From contig NZ_SPHO01000009.1 of assembly GCF_005845215.1 (NCBI RefSeq), positions 1-64,000 of the forward strand: a stretch of DNA of 64,000 bases, written 5' to 3'. Source of the DNA: Clostridium sp. 1001271st1 H5. GTDB lineage: Bacteria; Bacillota; Clostridia; Lachnospirales; Lachnospiraceae. The notes under the pieces were generated by a model. The model was not told where the DNA came from. It worked only from the letters and a program-made list of their open reading frames with translations, and ran no database searches. Made by a program: the position numbers and the translations under genes. Below, piece by piece: positions 7,946 to 16,430 of this stretch (the stretch's first letter is position 1; each line of letters begins with the position of its first letter).

Positions 7946-9007
7946 TTACCTGGCCAGCTTCTTTTCCATGAGCTCGCTGTTGCTGCTGTAAGCCACGGCA
8001 TTTTCACGGGAAATCACACCGTCGCGGTATAATTTTATAAGGCTGTTATCCATGGATATCATGCCTTCCTCCTGGGAGGTGGCAATGATTCCGTCTATCT
8101 GGTGAATCTTGGATTCACGAATCATATTGCGGATTGCATTGTTTAAAAACATGATTTCAAAGGCTGGCTGCACACCGCCGTCCACAGTTGGTATGAGCTG
8201 CTGGGATATGACTGCATCCAGCACCATGGCCAGCTGGGTCCTTATCTGCTGCTGCTGATTGGGAGGAAACGCATCAATGACACGGTCAATGGTATTGGCT
8301 GCGCCAACAGTATGCAGAGTGGAAAGTATCAGATGGCCTGTCTCCGCCGCTGTCATGGCTATGCTGATGGTTTCATAATCCCTCATCTCTCCCAGCAGGA
8401 TAACATCCGGCGCCTGGCGCAGGGATGCCCTCAGGCCGGTGACATAGCTGTCCGTATCCGTGACAATCTCCCTCTGGGTTACCACGCTCTGTTTATGCCT
8501 GTGCAGGTATTCAATGGGGTCCTCCAATGTGATGACATGGGCGTTCCTGGTGCTGTTGATTTCGTCGATGATACAGGCCAGGGTGGTGCTTTTGCCGCTG
8601 CCTGCCGGTCCGGTCACCAGGACCATCCCCTTGGTAAGCCTGGATACGCCGATGATGCTCTCCGGCAAATGGAGCTGGCCCGCATCCGGCAGTTCAAAAC
8701 GCACCACCCGGATGATTCCTGCCAGGGAGCCTCTCTGGCGGAACACACTGGCCCTGAAACGGGAAACACCCGGGATGGCAAAGGAAAAATCATCATCGCC
8801 GTGGGACTGGACCTTTTCCATGCCGCGGTTCTTTGCCAGGCCGTATATCTCCGTAATCATCTTGTCCATCTCGTCGGGCATGATTCGGTTATCACCCTGA
8901 TAGATAATCCGGCCGCCAATCTTATAGGAGAAGGGCATGCCTGGAATAAGAAATATGTCGGCCGCATTCTGCTCCACGGCCGATGTAAGCAATTCCATCA
9001 CATTCAT
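7946..9007 (-). CDS. pilT: PilT-type type IV pilus retraction ATPase
   Basis: 353 residues of the secretion-ATPase superfamily. It has an N-terminal PAS-like domain (~1-100), Walker A GPAGSGKST (~128-136), Asp box ITLEDPIE, Walker B-like VILLGEMRD, His box LSTLHT and the PilT-specific AIRNMIRE motif. PilT hexamers power pilus retraction; some systems use a single motor for both directions. It is the last gene of a minus-strand cluster with a GspF/PilC platform protein and small pilin-like proteins. No PilB extension ATPase is in the cluster, which is unusual for a pilus locus. Confidence 0.9.
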   Translation of the reverse strand: MNVMELLTSAVEQNAADIFLIPGMPFSYKIGGRIIYQGDNRIMPDEMDKMITEIYGLAKNRGMEKVQSHGDDDFSFAIPGVSRFRASVFRQRGSLAGIIRVVRFELPDAGQLHLPESIIGVSRLTKGMVLVTGPAGSGKSTTLACIIDEINSTRNAHVITLEDPIEYLHRHKQSVVTQREIVTDTDSYVTGLRASLRQAPDVILLGEMRDYETISIAMTAAETGHLILSTLHTVGAANTIDRVIDAFPPNQQQQIRTQLAMVLDAVISQQLIPTVDGGVQPAFEIMFLNNAIRNMIRESKIHQIDGIIATSQEEGMISMDNSLIKLYRDGVISRENAVAYSSNSELMEKKLAR

Positions 9008-9032
9008 CTGTTTTGCTCCTTTTGCCTCTGTT

Positions 9033-9512
9033 TTATTCCTGGGATGGGGCTGCTCCGCCCCACACAGGCATTGAATTATCTATTTCATACTCATCACTGG
9101 CATATACATACCATGATTTTATATCGTAATGCTGTTCCCCGCACATAAGGACCAGTTCAATGTGCAGGGACTGTCCCCTGTCCATGGGGATGTCCGTGGA
9201 AATAAGGCCGGTCTCCCTGTCATAGAGGTCCCCCAGCCTGTCCTTGATATCCAGGCTGCACTGGGTGGAATCCTTTCCCTCACCCATTTCCTCTGTCAGG
9301 ACCTGGTCCACTTCCTTAAGCCACTGCTGCCCGCTGCTGTCCGCCTGGTAATATGCCCGGACCGCGTCCCCGTTGCGTTTGGCAAGCTTTAAATCACCCT
9401 GGGCACTGCTTAAGGACAGCAGTCCGAAGGTAGCCATGCACAGAACGATGAAAATAAGAATCAGGGACGATGCCCCTATATTCACTTTATTCCTGGATGC
9501 CTCTCCTGCCAT
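9033..9512 (-). CDS. Single-span membrane protein of the pilus-like locus
   Basis: 159 residues. One hydrophobic segment (~14-33, in NIGASSLILIFIVLCMATFG) is followed by a polar domain with helix-forming SSAQGDLKLAKRNGDAVRAYYQAD. The N-terminal helix plus extracytoplasmic tail resembles a pseudopilin. The segment begins after a glycine, but glutamate is missing at the +5 position, so prepilin-peptidase processing is doubtful. It lies 25 nt upstream of pilT and downstream of the other small pilin-like genes. I cannot name a family with confidence. Confidence 0.6.
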   Translation of the reverse strand: MAGEASRNKVNIGASSLILIFIVLCMATFGLLSLSSAQGDLKLAKRNGDAVRAYYQADSSGQQWLKEVDQVLTEEMGEGKDSTQCSLDIKDRLGDLYDRETGLISTDIPMDRGQSLHIELVLMCGEQHYDIKSWYVYASDEYEIDNSMPVWGGAAPSQE

Positions 9513-9574
9513 CTGTCTTTCCTTTCCCGTGTTTCATACTTTCCCGCCCTGCCGGCTGCCGTGTATTTTGTATT

Positions 9575-10108
9575 CTATACACTGCTGCCGGCTGCATATG
9601 TCTCTGTCTGCAGGCGGTAGAGCAGCTTTCCCTTATCAGCGCCTCTTCCATAACGCATGATAAGTATGTCAGCCCGCTTCATGCCGTCCACTGTTCCTGT
9701 GTATATGACGCCCAGAAAAGCCGGTTCACTGCCTGCCTCTGTTTCCTCCCAGCTGCTGTCCCAGTACATGGTATGTATGCCGTCGTAGCCTTCACTTTTA
9801 ACCAGCTCCTGGTTCCATTCAGACTGCTCCTGGTTTTCACCATCAGCAGATGCCAGGTGTTCCCATATATTCCGGTCCGGCAGCATTTCTGACCACGTAA
9901 GGGTCTGTCCCGCCTTTAGCTCCTCGGCCAGGCTCTGGGCTTTTAGCACCGCCTGATTCATGTCCCTGGCATCTTTGCTAATGCTGTCAGCCTTTACAAA
10001 TACCAGAACACATATACTGGCGCAGATAATGAAGAACCCAACCACCGCCAGCATTTCCATTAAAAATGGCCCCGAACCGGACCCGCTTTTCCTATTCATC
10101 CGTCTCAA
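9575..10108 (-). CDS. Prepilin-like (type IV pilin or minor pilin) protein
   Basis: 177 residues. A short basic leader (MRRMNRKSGSGSG) is followed by PFLMEMLAVVGFFIICASICVL. This matches a type III prepilin signal: glycine at -1 and glutamate at +5, with proline in place of phenylalanine at +1. The rest is a variable extracytoplasmic domain. It overlaps the start of the neighbouring DUF4860-like gene by 17 nt. It is the only clear prepilin signal among the four small proteins here, so it is a candidate minor pilin. Confidence 0.65.
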   Translation of the reverse strand: MRRMNRKSGSGSGPFLMEMLAVVGFFIICASICVLVFVKADSISKDARDMNQAVLKAQSLAEELKAGQTLTWSEMLPDRNIWEHLASADGENQEQSEWNQELVKSEGYDGIHTMYWDSSWEETEAGSEPAFLGVIYTGTVDGMKRADILIMRYGRGADKGKLLYRLQTETYAAGSSV

Positions 10109-10586
10109 GTCCTCCGCTCCGCAGGGAAAGCTCCAGGCTTCCGCCGCCCTCTCCCACGGTCTCTATATGCAGCAGCCTTCCGTCCTTTAAAAGCTCCAGG
10201 CCCTGGCATTCCAGAATCTCCAGTCCGTCTGCAAGTCCCAGGCCGCTGGATGTGTCCGTAAACAATTCCCGGATACTCCCATTGTCCCAGTAAATCCATG
10301 TGACGTATTCCGATTCCCCTATCTCCTGTTTCATCTCCAGCACCTGGGTCCCGTCCACATCCACCACATTCACCATCCCGGCCCGGTCTTCCTGGCGCAC
10401 CTTGTTGGCAATGTAGCTCAACGCTGTGTTGCCTGTATAATTGGCGTCGCTGCGCACATTGATATTTTCATATACCCGGCTTCCAATCAGCACTGTGAAA
10501 AGGGCACACAGCACAAATACCAGAAACAGCAGCATGGTAAAAAGCACGCTAACGGCATTTCCCTTCTTGTCTGTCTTCCGATTCAT
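10092..10586 (-). CDS. DUF4860-like membrane protein of the pilus-like locus
   Basis: 164 residues: a basic N-terminus, one transmembrane helix (~12-36, VSVLFTMLLFLVFVLCALFTVLI), then a beta-rich extracytoplasmic domain with SDANYTGNTALSYIANKVRQ and WIYWDNGSIRELF. I recall this pattern from DUF4860 proteins found in clostridial pilus or competence-type loci, but did not search. It probably works with the adjoining pilin-like proteins at the outer face of the membrane. Confidence 0.6.
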   Translation of the reverse strand: MNRKTDKKGNAVSVLFTMLLFLVFVLCALFTVLIGSRVYENINVRSDANYTGNTALSYIANKVRQEDRAGMVNVVDVDGTQVLEMKQEIGESEYVTWIYWDNGSIRELFTDTSSGLGLADGLEILECQGLELLKDGRLLHIETVGEGGGSLELSLRSGGLETDE

Positions 10587-10598
10587 ACTGTATGCCCC

Positions 10599-10928
10599 CT
10601 ACTCTTCTATGGGTATGATGGTAATCTCAGGCATCACATTGGATGCAAAGCCATCGTAAAACACATTGTATTTCTTCCTGTTAATCTGGACCCCATAGTT
10701 CTCCTCCAGATATTCCACGCTGGGCGGATAACGGCCCTCAATGGCATAACACTGGACCGAAGCCCTTGTCACTGCCTTTCTGAGCGTATCCTCTTCCCTT
10801 GCGCCTGTTCTGCCTGAAAAATTCAGCACGGCCACCGCAAATACAACCACCAGGGCAGCCATTGCCGCCAACGACAGTATGTATCCCAGCGCCTGATTCT
10901 TCTCTCTTTTCTGAGACTTAACCTTCAT
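10599..10928 (-). CDS. Small pilin-like membrane protein
   Basis: 109 residues with one N-terminal transmembrane helix (~13-36, LGYILSLAAMAALVVVFAVAV) and a short outside domain. The segment VQCYAIEGRYPPSVEYLEENYG resembles the YY-x-EG-x-YP stretch of pilin and pseudopilin globular domains. No canonical glycine/glutamate prepilin site is visible. It sits between the GspF/PilC gene (17 nt) and the DUF4860-like gene (12 nt). A structural subunit is inferred from context. Confidence 0.55.
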   Translation of the reverse strand: MKVKSQKREKNQALGYILSLAAMAALVVVFAVAVLNFSGRTGAREEDTLRKAVTRASVQCYAIEGRYPPSVEYLEENYGVQINRKKYNVFYDGFASNVMPEITIIPIEE

Positions 10929-10945
10929 CTGCTGCCTCCTAACTG

Positions 10946-12004
10946 TTATCCGATAGCGGACAATACGCCCACCAGAGGAAGCATGACAGACAGAAGGACC
11001 AGTCCCACGGATATGGCCAGGACCGCCACAATGGTGGGTTCAAATCTGGCAATCATATCGTCGATGGCAGTATCAGCCATTTCCTCATAATCCTGTGATA
11101 TCTCATCCATGACGCTGTCCAGATGGCCGCTTCTGGTTCCCACCTTAATCATCTGCACATAAAAGCCTGAAAACAGGCCCGTGTCCTTCATGGCCTGATA
11201 ATAGCTCTCACCCAGCTGAAGCTGCTCCGAGCATTTCCCGATACGGACTGCCACGCTTTCGTTTTCCACCAGCTCTTTTGCCAGGTCCATGCCCTTTTCC
11301 AGCTCCATACCGCTCTTCAGGGTCAGGGCCAGCACCGCGGTAAAACGGCGGTTGGCAACTGCCAGGGCAATCTTGCTGCGGCTCTTTACAAAATTAACAA
11401 ACCTCTCCACCACGGCAAACCGTTTGCCGAATTTGGAAGCTGTCCAGATTCCGCACAGCGCCAGGGCCAGCACCGCCCCGGCAATAAGGGCAGCGCCGCT
11501 GAACCAGCCGCCCAGCCGCATGGCTGAGGCTGCCACGGGAGGCATCTGCGCCCCCAGCTGCTCGTATACCTTGTTAAATACAGGCATTACCTTGGAAAAC
11601 AGCACAAAGAGAACCACCAGAAGCATTACCACCATCATCACCGGATATGTAACTGCATTCTTTATGGCCCGCAGGAGCCGGTATTCCTTTTCATAATAAT
11701 CGGACAGTGACTTCATCATCTGGTCCATGGTGCCTGTCTGCTGGCCCAGCTTGGCCATTCGCACCACATAGGCCGGAAATACGCCTGTATCCTCCATGAC
11801 CTTGAAGAAGGGGTCTCCCAGCTCCACGCCCTCTGCCATGTACAACAGCATATCCTTCTCACCCTGCACAGCCGCATCCTCCGCCATGATGGACAATCCT
11901 TCCTCCAGCGGAACAGCCGCTTCCAGCAGCAGGGATATCTGCAGGCAGAAGGCCGACAGCTCCTCATAGGAATACCGGTAATACGCCTCTCCCTTTTTCG
12001 CCAT
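10946..12004 (-). CDS. pilC: Type II secretion / type IV pilus platform protein (GspF/PilC family)
   Basis: 352 residues. Two repeated cytoplasmic helical domains (~10-130 and ~210-330) are separated by transmembrane helices at ~155-190 and ~200, with a final helix at the C-terminus (VLLSVMLPLVGVL). The hallmark FCLQISLLLEAAVPLEEGL and the second-copy equivalent RFTAVLALTLKSGMELEKGM are both present. In pili and type II secretion this inner-membrane protein couples the ATPase to pilin assembly. It follows the transglutaminase-like gene by 14 nt and leads the small pilin-like genes. Confidence 0.85.
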   Translation of the reverse strand: MAKKGEAYYRYSYEELSAFCLQISLLLEAAVPLEEGLSIMAEDAAVQGEKDMLLYMAEGVELGDPFFKVMEDTGVFPAYVVRMAKLGQQTGTMDQMMKSLSDYYEKEYRLLRAIKNAVTYPVMMVVMLLVVLFVLFSKVMPVFNKVYEQLGAQMPPVAASAMRLGGWFSGAALIAGAVLALALCGIWTASKFGKRFAVVERFVNFVKSRSKIALAVANRRFTAVLALTLKSGMELEKGMDLAKELVENESVAVRIGKCSEQLQLGESYYQAMKDTGLFSGFYVQMIKVGTRSGHLDSVMDEISQDYEEMADTAIDDMIARFEPTIVAVLAISVGLVLLSVMLPLVGVLSAIG

Positions 12005-12018
12005 CTCATTGCCTCCCC

Positions 12019-12942
12019 TTAATAGCTGTATTTTGCCCTGTAATTAGAGCCGTTTCCAATGTACTGCATGATTTCCTGGCTCTGGCCGCTGGAGGACGCA
12101 AATGTGGGGTCCATCAGCTTCCAGCTGTTGCCGTCAAAATAAATGATATTGTCAACCCATCCCTGGCCTTCCAGATATACATTAATCCATGCATGATACA
12201 GATTTCCCGTATAGCCCACCACCAGCTTGGTGGGAATGTCCTGGGACCTGAGCATGGCTGTCATGAGGGCCGCATAGTCAAAACAAATACCCTTTTTCTG
12301 CGCCAGCACCACATCCACGTTGGGCAGATAGCCGGACTGGACCGAACTGGCCTTGGCCGTATCATAGGTGACATTGTTGATTACATAATTATATACGTTT
12401 GACACCACTTCCAGCTGGTCCGTTGCGCTGGCAGCCACCGCTGCACCGGTCTGCACCGCTGCGCTGGCAGCATTGAAATTTACATACTGGTTGGGATACA
12501 GGAATGGTCCGAACTGATTGCTTATGCTGGCATCCACATTCTGGCTGAATGCCTGGGAATACTGGTTTCCCTGTATATTTTCAAACACCTTTACCGAATA
12601 GCTGCCGCTGCCCTCTGACAGCGGAAACACCTCATATACGCCGCTGCTGCTTAAATCATATGTATATGTCTCGGAACCGCTTTTTGTTATCTGCACCTTA
12701 ATCTTGCCGACGCTTCCCGTATACTTTACCATGATATAGCCCTCTGACACATTGGACGCGTCCAGGGTGGCCTTATCGTTACTGAATGTAGTGACACCGG
12801 AAGCAATGGGAGTCAGTACATGGCTTCCGGCAGGCTTTGTGTAGGCCAGGGCCGTCACCGGCCCCTGGATGCTGCTGACGGCAAAAAAAGCCGCTGCCGC
12901 TGCTGCCGCAAGCTTTACAACAGGTTTATATGCTGTCTTCAT
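12019..12942 (-). CDS. Secreted transglutaminase-like cysteine protease-fold protein
   Basis: 307 residues with an N-terminal signal peptide (~1-32, basic start then an alanine-rich core). A beta-rich region (~40-135) is followed by a transglutaminase-like core. The expected triad is visible: cysteine in KKGICFDYAALMTAM (~219), histidine in LYHAWINVYL (~249) and aspartate in LMDPTF (~277). Such domains act as proteases or amide-forming enzymes on proteins or peptidoglycan. It sits 14 nt before the pilC-like gene and 30 nt after rlmB. Processing or cross-linking of surface proteins is an inference from that context. Confidence 0.8.
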   Translation of the reverse strand: MKTAYKPVVKLAAAAAAAFFAVSSIQGPVTALAYTKPAGSHVLTPIASGVTTFSNDKATLDASNVSEGYIMVKYTGSVGKIKVQITKSGSETYTYDLSSSGVYEVFPLSEGSGSYSVKVFENIQGNQYSQAFSQNVDASISNQFGPFLYPNQYVNFNAASAAVQTGAAVAASATDQLEVVSNVYNYVINNVTYDTAKASSVQSGYLPNVDVVLAQKKGICFDYAALMTAMLRSQDIPTKLVVGYTGNLYHAWINVYLEGQGWVDNIIYFDGNSWKLMDPTFASSSGQSQEIMQYIGNGSNYRAKYSY

Positions 12943-12972
12943 AACATTATCACTCCTTTATCTCTAAAAGGA

Positions 12973-13716
12973 CTATACCTCCAGGCGCTGCCTTACAATC
13001 TCATAGGCCAGCACGCCTGCCGCAACCGATGCATTCAGGGAATCAATATCCCCCTTCATGGGAATGGAAGCAACCATATCACAGTGCTCGCGCACAAGCT
13101 TACCGACTCCTTCCCCTTCATTTCCCACCACAAGTCCGATGGAACCTTTCAGGTTCATCTTATACATGAGTTCCCCGCCCATGTCCGCGCAGACAAACCA
13201 CATACCCTTTTTCTTCAAATCTTCCATGGTGGCAGTCAGATTTGTAACCTTTGCCACCGGCGTATAGTTTAATGCCCCTGCCGATGTTTTTGCCACTGTG
13301 GCGGTCAGCCCCACGGCGCGGCGTTTGGGAATAATGACCCCGTGGGCCCCTGCCAGGTTGGCTGTACGGATAATGGCTCCCAGGTTATGAGGGTCCTCTA
13401 TGCCGTCCAGCAGTATGAGAAAGGGGGGCTCTCCCTTTTCCTCCGCTGCTTTCAGCATATCTTCCACCTCAGCGTACTCATAGGCGGCGGCATAGGCAAT
13501 GACACCCTGATGCTTTCCTGTCTCAGATATCTGGTCCAGCCTTTCCTTTGGCACGTAGTTGATAATGGTGTCATATTTCCTGGCTTCCCTCAGGATGGTA
13601 CGCACCGGACCGTCCTGGCAGCCGTCCAGTACAAACAGCTTGTCGATGGTCTTGCCGGACCTGAATGCCTCCAGCACAGCATTGCGCCCCTCTATGGTCA
13701 GTTCTTCGTATCTCAT
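12973..13716 (-). CDS. rlmB: 23S rRNA (guanosine-2'-O-)-methyltransferase RlmB
   Basis: 247 residues of the SPOUT family. The N-terminal substrate-binding domain starts EGRNAVLEAFRSGKTIDKLFV. The C-terminal knotted methyltransferase domain holds LLDGIEDPHNLGAIIRTANLAGAHG, LVVGNEGEGVGKLVRE and IPMKGDIDSLNASVAAGVLAYE, the three SpoU motifs. RlmB methylates G2251 of 23S rRNA using SAM. It overlaps the end of mrnC by 4 nt, giving the common Firmicute order cysS-mrnC-rlmB. Confidence 0.92.
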   Translation of the reverse strand: MRYEELTIEGRNAVLEAFRSGKTIDKLFVLDGCQDGPVRTILREARKYDTIINYVPKERLDQISETGKHQGVIAYAAAYEYAEVEDMLKAAEEKGEPPFLILLDGIEDPHNLGAIIRTANLAGAHGVIIPKRRAVGLTATVAKTSAGALNYTPVAKVTNLTATMEDLKKKGMWFVCADMGGELMYKMNLKGSIGLVVGNEGEGVGKLVREHCDMVASIPMKGDIDSLNASVAAGVLAYEIVRQRLEV

Positions 13717-14183
13717 GTCTTATCTCCTTCCGGGTCCGGCATCCTGCCCAGTTTTTCAAGTCCCTGGCTTATCAGATATACCAGCCTGTTGTATTCCTGC
13801 CTCAGGAACAGCCATCCCACCAGGGCTTCCATCCCTGTGGCCATGCGGTAATCAATGACAGATGCATTCTTGGCCGATGTGGCTGATTTCGCATTGCGTC
13901 CCCGCTTAAACACAGCGTGCTCCTCCTGGGTAAGCATGTCCTCAATGGCCTTTATGAGCGCTGCCTGCGTCCCGGCCTTTACAAGCTCTGAGCTCTGCTT
14001 ATGCATTTTATTTACCTGCATGCTGCCCCGGTTTATCACCTTGGTCCGTATGATGACCTCATACACCGAATCTCCAATATAGGCCAGAACCAGTGGCGAG
14101 TAAGAATTCTCATCCACTGGTTCAAGCCTCATGCACTGTCTATAATATGTGAGAAATTCCTGAATGGTTACACTCTCTTCCAC
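13713..14183 (-). CDS. mrnC: Mini-ribonuclease III
   Basis: 156 residues, an RNase III catalytic domain without a double-stranded RNA-binding domain. The signature LVLAYIGDSVYEVIIRTKV, the KMHKQSSELVKAG segment and RGRNAKSATSAKNASVIDYRMATG...EALVGWLFL match mini-III proteins, which mature 23S rRNA termini in Firmicutes. Its start overlaps the cysS 3' end by 16 nt, and its end overlaps rlmB, so the three are probably translationally coupled. Confidence 0.92.
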   Translation of the reverse strand: MEESVTIQEFLTYYRQCMRLEPVDENSYSPLVLAYIGDSVYEVIIRTKVINRGSMQVNKMHKQSSELVKAGTQAALIKAIEDMLTQEEHAVFKRGRNAKSATSAKNASVIDYRMATGMEALVGWLFLRQEYNRLVYLISQGLEKLGRMPDPEGDKT

Positions 14184-15577
14184 TTGACGCCCTCTCTGGT
14201 ATCCTCTAATACAATTCCCATATCCAGAAGCTTTCCGCGGATTTCATCCGCCAGCGCAAAGTTCTTCTCTTTTCTGGCCTGCTGTCTGGCTGCAATCATC
14301 TCTTCAATCTCACTGTCCAGCACTTCTTCCTTTTTCTCCGTGATAATGCCCAGGACATCGCACAGCTCTTCTATCATTGTCCTCATATAGGAAACAAATT
14401 CCCTGGTGCTGGATTCATCTGCCGTTGTATTGGCCAGCTTCACCAGTTCGAAAATGGCGGAAATAGCGTCTGCGGTGTTGAAGTCATCGTCCATGGCTTC
14501 CTCGTATTTGCCGCGCAGCTTATCTGCCTCTTTTGCATTCCCCTGCTCTGCAGCAGTCTCAGGGCTGTCCGGCGCCTTTGCCTCCAGGTCCTTCAGTTTC
14601 CCCACGCAGGTCAGGATACGCTCCAGACCATTCTTGGATGCTTCCATCAGGTCGGCGCTGAAGTTAAGGGGACTGCGGTAATGGGCGCTGAGCATGAAGA
14701 AACGCAGTACCTGCAAATCGTATTTTTCGCTGATTTCCCTTACCGTGAAGAAATTGCCCAGGGATTTGGACATTTTCTTATTATCAATATTCAGGAATGC
14801 ATTGTGCATCCAGTATGTGGCAAAGTTCTTGTCGTTGGCGCACTCACTCTGGGCAATCTCATTCTCATGGTGAGGGAATATCAAATCCTCGCCCCCTGCA
14901 TGGATATCAATCTGCTCACCCAGATAGCGTTTGGACATGACGGAGCACTCTATATGCCAGCCGGGACGTCCGTCGCACCATGGAGACTCCCAGAAAGGCT
15001 CCCCTTCCTTTTTTGGCTTCCAGAGCACGAAATCGTTGGGGTCTTCCTTTCCCTCCTCTCCGGTAACCTTAATTTCACGGAAACCGGACTGGAGCTCATC
15101 CAGGTTCTTATGGGACAGCTTTCCGTATTCTTTAAAGGAACCGGTCCTGAAGTAAACGGTTCCGTCTCCGGCCACATAGGCATGGTTTTTGTCGATGAGG
15201 GTCTGTATCATCTCCAGCATGCCGCAGATTTCCTGGGTTGCCTGCGGATGGACCGTGGCAGGCTTTACGTTCATGGCCGCCATATCCTTTTTGCACTCCT
15301 CAATGTACCGGCGCGATACGGTATCAGCGTCCACGCCTTCCTCAATTGCCTTCTTGATAATTTTGTCATCCACATCCGTAAAATTGGACACGTAGCGCAC
15401 ATCGTATCCCTTATACTCAAAATACCTGCGCACCGTATCAAATACAATCATGGGCCTGGCGTTTCCTATATGGATGAAATTATACACCGTAGGGCCGCAG
15501 ACGTACATCTTGACCTCTCCCGGGGTCAGGGGAACGAATTCCTCTTTTTTTCTGCTCAGTGTGTTAAATATCTTCAT
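14168..15577 (-). CDS. cysS: Cysteinyl-tRNA synthetase
   Basis: 469 residues, a class I aminoacyl-tRNA synthetase that charges tRNA-Cys in the cytoplasm. The zinc-site cysteine is in MYVCGPTVYNF; the HIGH motif appears as FIHIGNARP, and KMSKS as NKKMSKSLGNF. C-terminal DALR/anticodon-binding helices follow. A GAGGAG ribosome site precedes ATG 15577. No T-box is visible in the 80-nt gap to ispF. Confidence 0.96.
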   Translation of the reverse strand: MKIFNTLSRKKEEFVPLTPGEVKMYVCGPTVYNFIHIGNARPMIVFDTVRRYFEYKGYDVRYVSNFTDVDDKIIKKAIEEGVDADTVSRRYIEECKKDMAAMNVKPATVHPQATQEICGMLEMIQTLIDKNHAYVAGDGTVYFRTGSFKEYGKLSHKNLDELQSGFREIKVTGEEGKEDPNDFVLWKPKKEGEPFWESPWCDGRPGWHIECSVMSKRYLGEQIDIHAGGEDLIFPHHENEIAQSECANDKNFATYWMHNAFLNIDNKKMSKSLGNFFTVREISEKYDLQVLRFFMLSAHYRSPLNFSADLMEASKNGLERILTCVGKLKDLEAKAPDSPETAAEQGNAKEADKLRGKYEEAMDDDFNTADAISAIFELVKLANTTADESSTREFVSYMRTMIEELCDVLGIITEKKEEVLDSEIEEMIAARQQARKEKNFALADEIRGKLLDMGIVLEDTREGVKWKRV

Positions 15578-15657
15578 ACTCTTATTCTCCTCAAATGAAT
15601 CTCTTACAGCATGTGCAAAGCATGCCTCGGTCAGCTGTGTCAGAACGTTATCCCTTA

Positions 15658-16209
15658 TTATTCTCCATTCGCCCGGCCGCAGCCAGGACAGCCGCCGCAG
15701 CCGCTTTCCATTATCTTACTATCATAGCAGTAATCTGCTGTTTCCGTCAATAAGGTAATTGCCTGGGAAGAGATTCCTTCGCCGGTTCCCGTAAACCCAA
15801 GCCCTTCCTCCGTGGTGGCCTTGACGCTTACCCTGGACACGTCCAGATGGAGGGCGTCTGCTATGTTGGCTGCCATCTGAGGCCTGTATGGCGCCAATTT
15901 GGGGCGCTGGGCTATGATGGTGGCGTCGATGTTCTCAACCACGTAGCCTTTCTCATCCAGAAGTTCCCCTACCTTCTTTAACAGTTCTATGCTGGAAATA
16001 CCTTTATATGCCGGGTCAGTGTCCGGGAAATGCTGTCCGATATCTCCCAGGGCAGCTGCCCCTAACAGGGCGTCCATGACCGCATGGACCAGTACGTCCG
16101 CATCGGAATGGCCCAAAAGGCCCTTTTCATATGGGATGCTGACGCCGCCCAGGATTAGGCCGCGTCCCTGTACTAATTTGTGAACATCGTATCCTTGTCC
16201 GATTCTCAT
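15658..16209 (-). CDS. ispF: 2-C-methyl-D-erythritol 2,4-cyclodiphosphate synthase with a Cys-rich tail
   Basis: 183 residues from ATG 16209, chosen because AAGGAG lies 5 nt upstream and the family start [12 protein letters not shown] begins there; the longer open frame upstream is repeat sequence. IspF converts CDP-ME 2-phosphate to MEcPP in the MEP isoprenoid pathway. Metal ligands are visible in YDVHKL and [16 protein letters not shown], and [10 protein letters not shown] and [17 protein letters not shown] are conserved. The core ends near residue 157 as usual. Oddly, ~25 more residues follow, ending [15 protein letters not shown], with four cysteines in a possible metal-binding pattern. 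Confidence 0.93.
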   Translation of the reverse strand: MRIGQGYDVHKLVQGRGLILGGVSIPYEKGLLGHSDADVLVHAVMDALLGAAALGDIGQHFPDTDPAYKGISSIELLKKVGELLDEKGYVVENIDATIIAQRPKLAPYRPQMAANIADALHLDVSRVSVKATTEEGLGFTGTGEGISSQAITLLTETADYCYDSKIMESGCGGCPGCGRANGE

Positions 16210-16257
16210 AGTGTCTCCTTGTGTTGTGGGTTGATTTTTTGGCTGGCGTCCGCCATA

Positions 16258-16330
16258 CACACCGCGATTCCGCTGCGCACACCGCGATTCCGCCATGCAC
16301 ACCGCGATTCCGCTGCGCTGCATCGCGGTG
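16258..16330. repeat. 20-bp tandem repeat with an inverted fourth copy
   Basis: CACACCGCGATTCCG occurs at 16258, 16278 and 16298, a period of 20 bp. ATCGCGGTG at 16322-16330 is the reverse complement of its CACCGCGAT core. A short GGGC-TTC-GCCC hairpin follows at about 16333-16343. It lies between the lipid-kinase gene and ispF. Confidence 0.85.
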
Positions 16331-16346
16331 TCGGGCTTCGCCCTAT

Positions 16347-16412
16347 AAAATAAGCCATAAGGAAATCTTCTTATGTGCAAGCACAACGAAGATTTCCTTC
16401 TGCCTTATTTTG
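16347..16412. repeat. Long imperfect inverted repeat
   Basis: AAAATAAG...AAGGAAATCTTC is mirrored by GAAGATTTCCTT...CTTATTTT, giving 8-bp and 12-bp stems around an internal loop. A further TGTGC/GCACA stem is at the tip. It abuts the 20-bp repeats. On the minus strand it could act as an RNA stem-loop between the lipid-kinase gene and ispF. A remnant of a small mobile or REP-like element is also possible. Confidence 0.7.
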
Positions 16413-16430
16413 CATGGCTCATTGCCTGCG

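Noticed and set aside
15578..15657. T-box leader for cysS
   Set aside because: The gap is only 80 nt and lacks the T-box core sequence and a specifier stem.
16258..16330. CRISPR array
   Set aside because: Three 15-bp repeats with 5-bp spacers are far too short; no cas genes are nearby.
16210..16386. N-terminal extension of IspF (59 extra codons upstream)
   Set aside because: The extension is made of the 20-bp repeats and lacks a ribosome site, while ATG 16209 has AAGGAG at good spacing and begins the family sequence.
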